Counted from the stretch's first letter, positions 22,436-33,158 are shown. The stretch is 34,777 bases of DNA from CAZXSK01 sp964642855 (GCA_964642855.1 CAZXSK010000044.1:1-34777), one strand, 5' to 3'. Made by a program: numbers and translations. The notes: generated by a model from the sequence alone, not told the origin.

Positions 22436-24786
22436 ATGATACGTTCCCGCAATCTGATCTACGCCCTGTTCTGTGTTGCAGTGGTTCTGTTGGCCTCCAG
22501 GCCTGCCTTCGCGCGCGACGAAACGACCCGCCAGATCAACGATCGTGATATTGACCGCGCCATTGCTCGGGCGGTGCGGTACCTCTACGCCAAGCAGGGC
22601 AAGGACGGCCTGTGGCCCGATCCTCACAAGCAGGTGCCTGATAGCGGCTCGTCGACCTGGGCGCTGTTCGCGCTGCTGGAGGCTGGCGAAAGCCACCAGA
22701 ACGAGAACATCAAGCGCGGCGTCGAAGCGATCTCAAAGATCGACACGAACAACCTGTATCTCCGCGCGACACGCGTGATGGTTCTCAGCCAGATCGTGCA
22801 TGCTAATCGAAAGAGCGAGTACCGCACGCTGCTGGAGAAGGACGTTGACTGGCTGACGAAGGGCGCCGCCCGCCAAGGCGCGTGGGGCTACGGCGGCCCG
22901 GAGCGCGAGGGCGACAATTCCTGCAGCCAGTTCGCGCTGCTGGCGCTGTGGGAGGCCGACCGCGCAGGCATCGAGATCCCGATTGGCCTGGTGCGGATCG
23001 TGGAACGTACATGGCTGACAAGGCAGGACAGAAACACCGGTGGCTGGCAGTATGCCGGCCAGCGGAACTTTAAAGGCGACCCGACCGTGAGCATGACCTC
23101 AGCCGGTCTGGCGAGCCTGTATATCTGCCAGGACGTGCTCACCCGCACCTGCGGGACGTATCGGCACGCCAAGGCGGCTGAGAGCGCACGCGACTTCATG
23201 GTCAAGAAGCTCAAGGACAACTACGCGCGGGACGGGTACCTGGCCTTTTGCGTGCAGCGTGTGGGACTGGCCACGGGCAGGAAGTTCGTGGGCGAGATGG
23301 ACTGGTTCGCCCAGGGCGCGTCCATCCTTGCCAAGCCGAACCCTCGCGGGCATCGCTACCGAGGGAAGTACGGCGACGTGGTCCGGGCGGCCTTCGAGCT
23401 GGTGTTCCTCGCACGCGGCCGCATTCCGCTGACGTTCAACAAGCTCCGCTACGGCGACGACGATCAGTGGAAGCTCCACTCTCGCGACGTGCCGCGCTTC
23501 ACGCGCTACATGCGGCGAGAATACGAGTCCCGCATGCGCTGGCAGATCGTCGGCCTCGACGACGACATCCAGCAGATGCTCGACGCGCCGATCCTGCTGG
23601 TCTCCGGCGTGGACGATCCCAACTTCACCGAGGCCCAGTGGAACAAGCTTCGCGAGTACAGCCTGCGAGGCGGGACGATTCTCTTCGTGCCCACCCACCG
23701 AAGCCAGAAGTTCTTCGACGCCGTCAAGAGTCGGCTCGAAACGCTCTACGCCCCCCAGGCCAAGGCGGCGGGCAGCCACTACCAACTCCAGCAGCTCGAC
23801 GACGAGCATCCGCTGTATACCTTCCGTAAGACCATCCGCAGCGGTTCGAAGGTCATGCCCGTCTACGCCGTGACCGACGGCACCCGCATTCTTGCCCTGC
23901 TGACCGAGCGCGACGTGGCGTGCGGGTGGCATAAACAGACCGGCCGGGCCACCGAAATCGACTACGAGTTCGGCGTGAACTTCTACTTCTACGCGACCGG
24001 CGACAACCCGCTTTCGACGCGTCTCAGGCCGGTGTTCACCAGTGAGAAGCGCAAGCCCGTCGGCAGCGTGAAGGTCGCCTGGGTCAAGCACAATGGCAAC
24101 TGGAACACCCAGCCGCACGCGCTGGCGTACCTGTCGGAGAAGCTCCTGGCCGAGAATCGTCTGACCATCGAAGAGCAGCAGGGCGTGGCGATCGACGCCT
24201 CCAAACTCGAGGGCGTGGATCTGGCGTGGATGACCGGCAGCGACAAGGTCACGCTTTCCGACAAGCAGATCAGCCAGATGCGGAAATACATCGACTCCGG
24301 CGGCACGCTGTTCGTCAATGCCGTTGGCGGGGCGAGAGACTTCTCCCAGTCGGCCCGGCTTGCGATCGCGAAGATCCTCGCCGACCCCAACAGCAGCGTT
24401 TCCACCAGGCCTCGGCAGGTGGGCGAGAGTTCCCCGCTGATGACCGGCGTGTGCGGAGAGTACCGCGGCCCGAGGATCGATGACCTTCGCAGGACGCAGG
24501 CGTGGGTGGGCGTCTCAGGCGGGGTGGTCAAGTACCCCGTCGATGTGTATCTGCACAAGGGGCGTGTGGCGGTAATCATGGCGGACTACGGCATTCATGA
24601 CACGCTCGACGGACACACCGCCCACAAGGCCAGGAGTTTCATGCCGCCTTCCGCGCGGGCCATCGCCGCCAACGTTGTGCTCTATGCCGCCATGTCCCCG
24701 CAGGAGCAGGTCAAGGCGACCGAACAGTCCGACCGGACAACCGGCGGGGATATCAACCTTGATGAGGGCAAGCTCGACGACACCGA
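22436..24786 (+). CDS. Exported alpha/alpha-toroid plus two DUF4159-like domains (3' end in gap)
   Basis: 783 residues are visible. After a signal peptide (1-26, 'SRPAFA'), residues 35-330 look like a terpenoid-cyclase or prenyltransferase-type toroid: 'YLYAKQGKDGLWPD', 'QGAWGYGGPEREGDNSCSQFALLAL', 'TGGWQYAGQ...SMTSAGLASLYI'. Two units follow that share an order of motifs typical of DUF4159: 'LRYGDDDQWKLHSRDVPRF ... APILLVSGVDD ... LREYSLRGGTILF' (about 331-520) and 'AWVKHNGNWNTQPHALAYL ... DLAWMTGSDK ... MRKYIDSGGTLF' (about 544-750). The final visible stretch is polar, so the stop is probably just inside the 100-N gap. DUF4159 proteins often occur with MoxR/DUF58 operons in other bacteria; none are seen here. 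Function is unknown; the start three nt after the TPR gene suggests they work together. Confidence 0.78.
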
Positions 24787-24886
24787 NNNNNNNNNNNNNN
24801 NNNNNNNNNNNNNNNNNNNNNNNNNNNNNNNNNNNNNNNNNNNNNNNNNNNNNNNNNNNNNNNNNNNNNNNNNNNNNNNNNNNNNN
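24787..24886. other. Assembly gap (100 N)
   Basis: Exactly 100 N between two convergent genes. Both lose their 3' ends here; the true length is unknown and might hide a further small gene. Confidence 0.98.
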
Positions 24887-26661
24887 CTGCCCGCGTACCA
24901 GTTGTCTACATAGGTGGCAAGCACGTCGGCGCCTTCGGCGTGGATGAGGTCGAAGTACACGTCGCAGGTGTACTCGCTTTCCAGACCCTCCAGCCCGGTG
25001 ATTCTCATGCGGTTGGTCCGCTCGCCTTCCGGCCAGTTGTCGATTTCCTCCGACCAGATCCCAAGCAGTTCGCGCAGCGGGCCCGGGTAGCCGCCTTCGT
25101 AGACGAGATCGTTCTCGTTGACGATTCCGCTGAGGTGCGTCGTCACGAGCGTGCCGCCTCCGGCGACCCAGTCGCGGAGCTTCTCGCCCTCGTCGAGTCG
25201 CCCGATGAGCTCTTCCGGCGAAGCGTTCTTCGGGAACTCCCCGCTCTTGACCATGTAGAGCATCGGGGCGATCAGTACGTCGTACTGCGACCAGTCTGCA
25301 TCCATGCGGACGACGTCGACGGGTACTCCCGTCGACCAGACCGCGCGGAAGTGCTTGATGGCCGTCTGTTCGATACGCTTGTCCTTGCCAGGCCCGGCCG
25401 AGAGTTGCAGCGCCCAACGATTTTCCTGGTCCCAAAGGATTCCGACCTTCGCCCGGGCGGGTCGGGTGCCGATGACGGCGTCGCTGAGGGCGTCCATTTC
25501 GCTGCCGAGTTCAATGAGTTCGCGGAACACCCGGGGCTTCTCCGACCCCTCGTGCGAGACGACCGCGCCGTGGAACTTCTCGTGGGCGCCCCGGCTGCGA
25601 CGCCACTGAAAGTACATCGAAGCGTCGGACCCGTGGCCGATCGCCTGCCACGCCCACAGCCGATGCATACCCGGCGGTTTGAGCGAGTGGTACTGCTTCC
25701 AGTTGGTCGACGAGGGGGTCGACTCCATGAGGATCCACGGCTTGTTGTCCTTCATCCCGCGCATCAACGCGTGGGTGAAGGCGACCATCCCGGGGTCTCC
25801 GGTGACATCCGGGTAGGAGTCCCACGAGATCACGTCCATGATGTCGGCCGACTTGCGATAGTCGATGCCGTTGTACAGGCCCATCAGGTTCGTTGTGATG
25901 GGTACGTCGGGGGTAATCTCGCGAAGCACGGTGGCTTCGTGCTTGAAGAAGTCTGCGTACCGCTGCGAACTGAACCGCCGCCAGTCCAGCGACAGGCCGT
26001 TGACGCACGCGCCCTTGCAGATTGACGACGGCGGGTGGACCTGGTCGAAGTCGAAGTAGGTCTGCGACCAGAAGGCCGACCAGTACTGGTGGTTGAGCGT
26101 GTCGATGTCGCCGTAGCGGTCGCGAAGCCAGTCGCGGAAGGCGTTCACGCAAAGATCACAGTAGCATCGGGACGACTTGCCCGCCTGGAAGCCTGTGCTG
26201 TATTCGTTGGACACGTGCCACAACACCAGCGCGGGATGGTCGCCGTAGCGTTCCGCCAGTGCGCGGTTGATACGCTCCACGTGCTGTCGATAGACCGGGG
26301 AGGTGGGGCAGTACATCACCCGCCCGCCGTGCCGGTAGCGCTGGCCGCTGTCGCTGACAGCCATCACTTCCGGGTGTTCCTCGCTGAGCCACCTCGGCTG
26401 GGCGGCAGAGGGCGTGGCCAGCGCGACGTACACGCCGGCATCGTGGAGCTGGTCCATGGTCCCGTCCAGCCAGGACCAGTCGTACCGTCTGGGCTCGGGC
26501 TCGAGCTGGGCCCATGCGAAAATGCCCACGCTCATGACGTTGCTGTGGGAGAGCTTCATCAGGCGGATGTCTTCTTTCCGCGTATCGGCCGGCCATTGGT
26601 CGGGATTGTAGTCGCCGCCGTGCCAGAGCTTCGGCAGCCTCGGGTTGATGGGGGTGGTCAC
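24887..26661 (-). CDS. GH42 beta-galactosidase (C-terminus lost in gap)
   Basis: GH42 enzymes hydrolyse beta-galactosides. The barrel begins 'HGGDYNPDQWP'; the acid/base is E153 in 'WHVSNEY' and the nucleophile E313 in 'ILMESTPSSTNW'. The zinc cluster of the family is present: C118 in 'MYCPTS' and C166, C168, C171 in 'CYCDLC'. A trimerisation-type domain ('VGILWDQENRW ... VLIAPMLYMV ... GGTLVTTHLSG') follows. 591 residues are visible; about 60-100 are probably missing. The start is placed at GTG 26661, since GGAAGGAG lies five nt upstream and the conserved part begins soon after; an ATG at 26736 is a less likely alternative. There is no signal peptide, so it acts on imported oligosaccharides. 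It is downstream of the 2107-aa gene on the same strand. Confidence 0.92.
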
Positions 26662-26762
26662 GTCTACTCCTTCCAGGATCACATCGCGCTTCCCCGGCGA
26701 TCCAGTGTTGCGGCAGGGTAGCTTGCTCTCGTCCATCGGGCAAGGGGCAGCGCGCAGGAAAA

Positions 26763-26808
26763 CGCCCGCGACCAGCCGCCGGATCCGACCGACAGCTCGC
26801 CGCGGGCG
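26763..26808 (-). terminator. Inverted repeat between the 2107-aa gene and the GH42 gene
   Basis: CGCCCGCG (26763-26770) and CGCGGGCG (26801-26808) are perfect complements with a 30-nt interval. It lies 27 nt downstream of the stop of the 2107-aa gene. There is no T-run, so it is only a candidate termination or processing signal. Confidence 0.3.
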
Positions 26809-26834
26809 CTCAGTTGGCCCATCTTCGGCTGGAC

Positions 26835-29800
26835 TCAGCGGGTCGGCGGGTCGGCTTCGCGAATCACCGCGCCGTCCCTTTCGCTGAGGACCAGGATCGC
26901 GAACTCCTCCACGTGGTCCAGCTCGTCGGTGTTCAGCGAGGTGTAATCGAATCGGCCTCGCAGGTCGGTGTAGCCGTCCTTGTAGAACTGCACCTTTCCG
27001 CCCTTCATCCGGGCGTAGACCTTGACATACACCTTGGGCATCGCCCGGCCGGTTTCGGAATGGGTAACCTTCACCTGTCCGTAAGCGTCGATCACCTGCA
27101 CGTTGAGGTCGTTGGCGTAGTAGGTTTCGCTGGCCGTCGCCCCGCCGCCGGTGACCTCCACCAGCACGTTGGCGCTGCGGAACTGCTCGGGCAGGTCGAA
27201 CGTCACGCTGTCCTTGCCTTCGGGCAGGTCCACCGAAGCCGTCGCATTGGGCTTGATCAGCGAGAACTGGCTGGCGAATTGTCCCGAGAAAGGCTGCCGG
27301 GAGAACAGCAGCTCGATGTCCATCTCGTAGTAGTTCACGCGCACCGTGCCGACGTTCTGGTAGGCGAGCTTGACCTTGCCCGCCTCGACGGTCAGGTCGA
27401 GAGCAGGCTGGCTGCTGGCCAGGTTCGTCTGGGTCTGCGTGCGGTCCTCGGGGTCGACAACCTTGCCCTCGCCGCCTTCGATCTCGGCGATCTGCGAAGC
27501 CACCTCGGCGAACCGCTTCCGCCAGCGGTCCACGGGATAGTCCTTGTACTTGTCGGCGAGCTTTCGGGCGGTCGCAAGCTCGCCCTCGACGTTGTAGAAG
27601 TCCATGTACGCCAGCAGGTAGTCATGCTGCAGCTTCTCCTCGACTGACTCGGGCTTGACCCTGGCGAAGAACTTCTTTGCTTCCGAGACGCGTCCCTGCA
27701 GCAGGAGGTAATACGTCAGCGCCAGCTTCTGGTCGGTGCTCCAGCCGGCCTGGTAGGTCAGCACGCTCAGCAGCCGCTGGTACTGGCGGTAGAACGCCTC
27801 GTTGACGATGCTGCGCTGCTGGCCGAGCTGATGTGCCCGGGCATTGACCAGCGGCTTGTACTCGAGGTGCTGGTAGGTCCGTCGCTCGATCGGATCGATC
27901 GTCAGCAATGGGCTGTCCAGCGCCCAGCCACAGCCCGCGACGAACTGCTGCTGATGGCGGAGATACTGGCTGATCGCCTGGGGGTCGTTGTGCTTGATCC
28001 CATACGACCAGAGCACGTCGTTGTAGACGTGTCGCTGTCGCAGGATCTCGATCGCGCGTCGGAAGAACGCCTTCCCGCCGTCCGACTCATTCATCCGCCA
28101 GGCGGTCTTCGTGAGGTCCACGCGGAAGAGGTTCGCCTGCTTGAGGAAGTCGAAGACGTCCTCCTCGCTGCCGTGCTGGGAGATGTAGTCCCAACTGGTC
28201 TTGTCGACCTTGCTGAGCTCCTTGACGACCTTCAGCGTGGCCGGCTCTGCCGCCTTGACGAGCTTCTCGTTCTTCGAGACGTGCACCGGGAAATGTCGCC
28301 ATTCGCCCGTAGCCGGGAAGTAGAAGTAGTATTCCAGCTTCTGCGTTCCATACGGCTGGACGTCGACGGAGACGGTGCGGGTCTCCCGGCCGTCGAGGAC
28401 GGGAATGGCTCCGCGCGGAATCTGCAGAAGCACGTCCATCTTCTGCCGGGCGGCGTTGGGGTTGGTCACCACCACCTGACATCCGTAGACCACGTGCGGC
28501 AGGAACTCGTCGACGAACTTGTCGTGCTTTTCGCCATCGACGTAGCGGTACCGGTCGCCGTGGCGGAAGAAGTCCTGGCTGACGAGCACGGCAGGGGGGT
28601 CGTCGCCCATTTCGGCCGGGCGGATTTCCTCGTGGAAGGCTACCAGGTTCCCCGCGGCTCGGAAGGTCAGCGCAGCGTCCTTGCGGGTTACATCGTGAGC
28701 CTTCTCGCCTGAGGGCGCCCGGAAGGGCAGGTCCAGCACGGAAAGCGCGAGCATGACTTCGGTGAAATTGCTTTTGGCGCGGGCGAATGTGGGCGAGAGG
28801 AACGCCTGGCCTCGATCGCGGGAAGCGAAGTCCGCCCAGAACGCGCTGGCGGCAACGCGCTGGTAGACGTGTTGCTCGATCGGGAGGTGGTAGTAGTTGT
28901 TCTCCGCCCACTCGCGGGTCTTCTCCAGCTTGCGGTAGAGGCGTGTGGCCCGGTCGCGGAGCTTGTCGTCTTTCTGGAAGGCGTATCCATCTGCTTCATC
29001 GGCGTCGGCCTTGGTTGCCGGAGTTTCCATCGCCGCGGCTTCTGATTTCTCCTTCATCTGCGAAGCGATGCCCCTGTCGGCTCGGTATCGTCTGCGACTC
29101 TGGTCCTGGCCTTGCTGGCCGCCTTGGCCCGCTGCCATTCCTGCCGACTCGAACGCCTCCCTGGAGAGCCCCAGACCGCGAATGGCGATCTCGAACAGCC
29201 GGTCCTGCTCGTCCGGCGAGAGAGGCGAGAGCTCCGCCAGGTCGGCGATGTGTCCGGCAATGGCCTGGCGTTCGCTGTCGATCCGGTCGGCCAGCAGCAC
29301 TCGCTCGACTGCGTTCAGGCGGCTGAACGCCCACGGCTTGCGGTAGTCCGCCAGGTTGTCGCCCAGGAGGTAGTGGTCCAGGAAGGTCTTGTCCTTCTTG
29401 TTGGCCAGGTAGGGCTTGACGACGTCGGCGAAGAACTTCGGGTCCTTCCTCGACAGGAAGAAGTGCAACTCGTGGCAGGCGTACTCGGAGTACTTCTCCC
29501 GCTTCTGTTCTTCGGAGAGTTCCGGCCAGCGGACGATCCACGCGAACTCGTCCAGCGTGGGGTCCTCGGTCAGTGCCTGGTACAGGCGGAAGACCTTCTC
29601 CAGGCTGTCGTACGTCTCCATGCGGGCGGTCTTCATGTTCTCGATCGTCAGCGTCTTGCCAGCCGCGATCGGCGTGATCAGCTTCTGCTGGGTGAAGTGC
29701 CCGTCGGGGTCCAGCCCGTCCATCAGGCGGAGGTCCAGGAAGGCGACATCATCGGGCTCGGGCAGGGCGAGGGTGCGGTACACCGCGTTGCGGGCGTCCA

Positions 29801-32800
29801 TCGCGACGATGTGAATGTGCTGTCGGTCGCCCAATGCCTTGCGAGCAACGGTGATCGTCCCATCCTCATCCACGGCCAGGTTCGCCAGAACCACCGACGT
29901 CTCGGCCAGGAAGTCGAGGTTCGTTGTCGAAGTCAGGTCGTCGAGGTCTCCCCCTTCGTCGTCGGCCCAGGCGCCGGTATCGGCGGGCCCGCGCTCGGCG
30001 CCCTCGGACCGTTTGCCCCAGTCCTCCCCGAGTTTGCCGGTCTGCCGGCTGGTTTCCGTATCCCGCAGTGCCCAGGGATTCAGCAGCAGCGACGGGTCGG
30101 TGAGCATCACGCCCGGGAACTTCTCGAGGTACCTTCGGGCGAGGATGTACTGCAACTCGTCGCCGATCTGCCGGCCTGAGAGGTACTCCGACCGCGGCGC
30201 GTAGAACGTGTCGACCTGCGGGTCGGGCACGGAAAGCCTGCCCAGCAGGTCCAGCGGCTGGTAGGCGGGCAGGTAACGCGTCGCGATGACGTGCACCCGC
30301 GCGGCCTTCCCTGCGTTGAGCACGCGGATGCGGACGTTCTCGTCGCCCGCCTCGACCGAGGCGATCTGCAGCGGGGTGGTGTTCTGCAACTCCAGCCGCC
30401 GCGGATCGCCCATCACCCGGCCGAACTGCTTGTCGCCCTCGGTCAGGCGGATGCGGAATTCCTTGCCCACGCGCTTGTCGATGAATCGGTAATCCCCGGC
30501 CGGAAGGTCGTCGATCACCAGCATACCGCCCGATGCCTTGATCGCGTCGAACCGATCGGCGACCGGTGTGCCGTTGCGCATCTCCAGCAGCGCGACGTCG
30601 CTTCGGGTGACCTCTTTGCCGCCGAAGAAAGGCAGGCGGATCGCTTCCCCAGCCCGGCCGTGTACGTCGGCGAACTGGGATCCCGGATACTGGCCGGAGA
30701 CCCATTGCTCGACGGGCAGGGTCCAGGTGTGACTCGTGCCTTCCGGGCCTGTCACGGCGATGGTGGTGATGCCATCGAGTTCACCCAGCGTGATCCTGCC
30801 CTGGCTGTCGGTGCGAAGCGTTACGTGCACCGACTCGGTGAATTCGGCGTGGTTGAGTTGCACCTGCACCGGGCGGTCGGGCCGGCCTTCGCCCGTCTTA
30901 CCCCGCAGTTCGATGGTCCACGTGCCACCGCGGTTCATCAGGTGGAGGTCCTCGACCTTCTCCGTGCGGTCGATGTCGTTGAGGTGGAACGTTTGCTCGT
31001 CGGAGAGTTCCATCTTCTGGCCGTCACTGATGCGGCGGACGGTGGCGGTCAGCTCGAAGCGGATCTCCCTGAGATCGTCGGGCACGCGGAACGTGTGGAT
31101 CGATTCGCGATCCTCGTGCAGCTTGAAGTCATCGATGGTTTCGGTGGCCCGCATGTTGTCCGGCCGGTTCGTGATGATCTTGAGCTTTACATCGTTCAGG
31201 ACCGAAAGCGTCACGGGCACCCCATCCAGCAGCAGATCGGTGCGGACGAGCACCTTGGCCTCGCGTCCGGCCAGCAGGTTCTCGCGGTCGACATGGAAAT
31301 TCGCCCGCAGTGCGTACCGCTCCCGGGGAAGCTCGACGTGCGTGACCGTGGCCACCTGGCCGTCGTACAGGACGACCTTCTTCGAGCCGCTCTGGTTGGT
31401 GAAGGGCAGGAGCACGCGCCCGTTGTCGTCGGCAGTGTATTCCTTGCTGCCGAGGTAGATCCGGGCGTCCTCGACCTGCTTGCCGGTTTCATCGAGTACG
31501 GTGCAGACCAGCCCGGCCGTGGATTTTCGCGCAAGCACTGACAGTTTGCCGCGGTTGATCAGGGCCCGGCTGCTCTTGCCCCCGCCGATGAACTCGACGA
31601 TGAACGAACCGCGCCGAGCGAGCGCGGGAAGCTGCTCCTGGCCGAAGGTGTACGCCCGGCGGAGCATGGGGTTGGCTGCAGCGTCCTTCAGGAGTTCCTT
31701 GCCGTAGACCTTCTCGGTATTGGCTACCAGGCCTTCGAGGTCTACGCGCGGGTCGACGTTCTCCCCCTTCTGCCGGGCATAGTTCAGCGGGCTGATTTCG
31801 TAGACCTTGACGATGAGCTTCTCGACGTTCTTGACGTGGATGGCCAGCTGCACCTTCTCGTCGGGGCCGAAGTACTCGGTATTGGCAGGGTCGAACTCAA
31901 GGTCCACGCGGTCGCGAAGCGCCTTGAGCTGCTGTTCGGTCAGCAGATTGCGCAGGTCTTCGGGGTCGCCCTTCCCGGCCGTCAGGAGCGACTCGGCGTA
32001 GACCTTCTTCAGGAAGTCCTCGCGCATGTAGGTGGCGTAGGTCTTCCAGGTGCTCTTTCGCTGCCCGTCGAGGAAGAAATGCCGCAGGTAGTCGGTCACG
32101 AGGTCGACATCCCCACCGATGGGCGGCAGGGGGCCGATCTGCTGGAACCCGCTGTTCATGGACACCTGATAGCGGCGGTTCTCGTCGCGTTTGAGGTAGT
32201 CGGGGTCGATGTAGTACACGCTTCTGGGCAGCCGGATGTAGGCCATGAATCGATCGTGGTTGTACCTACCCATCTGCCGGTCGAGTTGCAGCCACTGGTA
32301 CAGCACGCAGGCCTTGAGGGTGTTGTGGACGGGGGGCAGGTCGTCGAGGAAGTCCCAGACGCGGGCGTAGTAGGCTTGGCGGGCTTTGAGATCTTCCCGC
32401 CAGTTGACATCTTCTCCGGGCGCGAGCTTGCTGACGTAGGTCTGCACGAACGCCTGGCTGGTCGCCAGGCTTCGCTTGGCCTTGAGCAGCTCGTCGAGCT
32501 GGGCGCGGGTCAACAGGCGGTGGATCTTCAGCGAGCCGAACCCCCGGCTGTAGCGGTAGTCCAGGTCCGAGAGCACACGCTGGGCGAGCTTGGGGTGGTC
32601 GGGGGTGTCCAGGCGCGTCAGCAGATGGTGAAGCCGCTCCTGGCTGAGCTGGCGGTCCAGAAGCCATGGGAACGCCTTGTCGGAGAACCCGGCGACGGTT
32701 CGCGAGTGTCTGGCCAGCGCCCGGCGGGTGAGGGTCTCGCGCGAGATCAGGTCGGCGTCGAGTTCGGTGGGCAGCTGGCGGTTGCGCTGCTGGGTCTCCC

Positions 32801-33158
32801 GCTGATGGTTGAAGTGCAGGTTCAGGTCGTTGCGGAGGAACTGCAGTGTGTCCTCGGGCAGGTCGCCGTAGTTCAGAAGAGCCTGTCGGCGCTCGATCTG
32901 CTTTGCGAGGTCCGTGCGGTGATACCGTGCGATCCACGCCTTGAGCAGGGGCTCGACTTTGTCGAGCTGGCCTGTCGTCTGGTAGTGCAGGCAGTGATAA
33001 TAGTAATACTCCTGCGTGCCCGGAATGAGCTGCTTGAGGGTGGTCTCGCGGTCGCCGGAGAGGGCGTAGTCCTCTTCGAAGCCGAGGTGCCCAGCCTGTC
33101 CGGCGGCGGCGAGCGTAAGCAGCGTGAAGATCATGGAAAGTCTGGAAAGGCGGCTCAT
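26835..33158 (-). CDS. Giant exported multidomain protein, 2107 aa, macroglobulin-like segments
   Basis: I do not recognise this protein as a named family. It starts with a signal peptide ('SMIFTLLTLAAAGQA'). Residues about 30-400 are helical and charged. From about 420 to 850 there are beta-sandwich-type repeats reminiscent of alpha-2-macroglobulin MG domains: 'YFGPDEKVQLAIHVKNVEKL', 'GLVCTVLDETGKQVEDARIYL', 'VLVRTDLLLDGVPVTLSVL', 'WTIELRGKTGEGRPDRPVQVQL'. About 1340-1390 is a polar, probably disordered Gln/Lys/Glu-rich linker. About 1690-1880 is TPR-like helix, 1890-2015 beta-rich, and the last 90 residues look like a carboxypeptidase-regulatory-type sandwich ('AYGQVKVTHSETGRAMPKVYVKV'). 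The thioester Cys-x-x-Gln and a terminal anchor are not seen. AAGGAG precedes ATG 33158. It is divergent from cheV. Probably a periplasmic or surface structural protein. Confidence 0.8.
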   Translation of the reverse strand: MSRLSRLSMIFTLLTLAAAGQAGHLGFEEDYALSGDRETTLKQLIPGTQEYYYYHCLHYQTTGQLDKVEPLLKAWIARYHRTDLAKQIERRQALLNYGDLPEDTLQFLRNDLNLHFNHQRETQQRNRQLPTELDADLISRETLTRRALARHSRTVAGFSDKAFPWLLDRQLSQERLHHLLTRLDTPDHPKLAQRVLSDLDYRYSRGFGSLKIHRLLTRAQLDELLKAKRSLATSQAFVQTYVSKLAPGEDVNWREDLKARQAYYARVWDFLDDLPPVHNTLKACVLYQWLQLDRQMGRYNHDRFMAYIRLPRSVYYIDPDYLKRDENRRYQVSMNSGFQQIGPLPPIGGDVDLVTDYLRHFFLDGQRKSTWKTYATYMREDFLKKVYAESLLTAGKGDPEDLRNLLTEQQLKALRDRVDLEFDPANTEYFGPDEKVQLAIHVKNVEKLIVKVYEISPLNYARQKGENVDPRVDLEGLVANTEKVYGKELLKDAAANPMLRRAYTFGQEQLPALARRGSFIVEFIGGGKSSRALINRGKLSVLARKSTAGLVCTVLDETGKQVEDARIYLGSKEYTADDNGRVLLPFTNQSGSKKVVLYDGQVATVTHVELPRERYALRANFHVDRENLLAGREAKVLVRTDLLLDGVPVTLSVLNDVKLKIITNRPDNMRATETIDDFKLHEDRESIHTFRVPDDLREIRFELTATVRRISDGQKMELSDEQTFHLNDIDRTEKVEDLHLMNRGGTWTIELRGKTGEGRPDRPVQVQLNHAEFTESVHVTLRTDSQGRITLGELDGITTIAVTGPEGTSHTWTLPVEQWVSGQYPGSQFADVHGRAGEAIRLPFFGGKEVTRSDVALLEMRNGTPVADRFDAIKASGGMLVIDDLPAGDYRFIDKRVGKEFRIRLTEGDKQFGRVMGDPRRLELQNTTPLQIASVEAGDENVRIRVLNAGKAARVHVIATRYLPAYQPLDLLGRLSVPDPQVDTFYAPRSEYLSGRQIGDELQYILARRYLEKFPGVMLTDPSLLLNPWALRDTETSRQTGKLGEDWGKRSEGAERGPADTGAWADDEGGDLDDLTSTTNLDFLAETSVVLANLAVDEDGTITVARKALGDRQHIHIVAMDARNAVYRTLALPEPDDVAFLDLRLMDGLDPDGHFTQQKLITPIAAGKTLTIENMKTARMETYDSLEKVFRLYQALTEDPTLDEFAWIVRWPELSEEQKREKYSEYACHELHFFLSRKDPKFFADVVKPYLANKKDKTFLDHYLLGDNLADYRKPWAFSRLNAVERVLLADRIDSERQAIAGHIADLAELSPLSPDEQDRLFEIAIRGLGLSREAFESAGMAAGQGGQQGQDQSRRRYRADRGIASQMKEKSEAAAMETPATKADADEADGYAFQKDDKLRDRATRLYRKLEKTREWAENNYYHLPIEQHVYQRVAASAFWADFASRDRGQAFLSPTFARAKSNFTEVMLALSVLDLPFRAPSGEKAHDVTRKDAALTFRAAGNLVAFHEEIRPAEMGDDPPAVLVSQDFFRHGDRYRYVDGEKHDKFVDEFLPHVVYGCQVVVTNPNAARQKMDVLLQIPRGAIPVLDGRETRTVSVDVQPYGTQKLEYYFYFPATGEWRHFPVHVSKNEKLVKAAEPATLKVVKELSKVDKTSWDYISQHGSEEDVFDFLKQANLFRVDLTKTAWRMNESDGGKAFFRRAIEILRQRHVYNDVLWSYGIKHNDPQAISQYLRHQQQFVAGCGWALDSPLLTIDPIERRTYQHLEYKPLVNARAHQLGQQRSIVNEAFYRQYQRLLSVLTYQAGWSTDQKLALTYYLLLQGRVSEAKKFFARVKPESVEEKLQHDYLLAYMDFYNVEGELATARKLADKYKDYPVDRWRKRFAEVASQIAEIEGGEGKVVDPEDRTQTQTNLASSQPALDLTVEAGKVKLAYQNVGTVRVNYYEMDIELLFSRQPFSGQFASQFSLIKPNATASVDLPEGKDSVTFDLPEQFRSANVLVEVTGGGATASETYYANDLNVQVIDAYGQVKVTHSETGRAMPKVYVKVYARMKGGKVQFYKDGYTDLRGRFDYTSLNTDELDHVEEFAILVLSERDGAVIREADPPTR

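Noticed and set aside
24682..26736. Minus-strand frame joining the GH42 protein through the Ns to sequence antisense to the DUF4159 gene
   Set aside because: The continuity depends on 100 unknown bases; the part beyond the gap is antisense to a real gene.
26835..33158. Calling the giant protein a standard alpha-2-macroglobulin
   Set aside because: No thioester motif, bait region or TED-type toroid was found; only the MG-like strands are suggestive.
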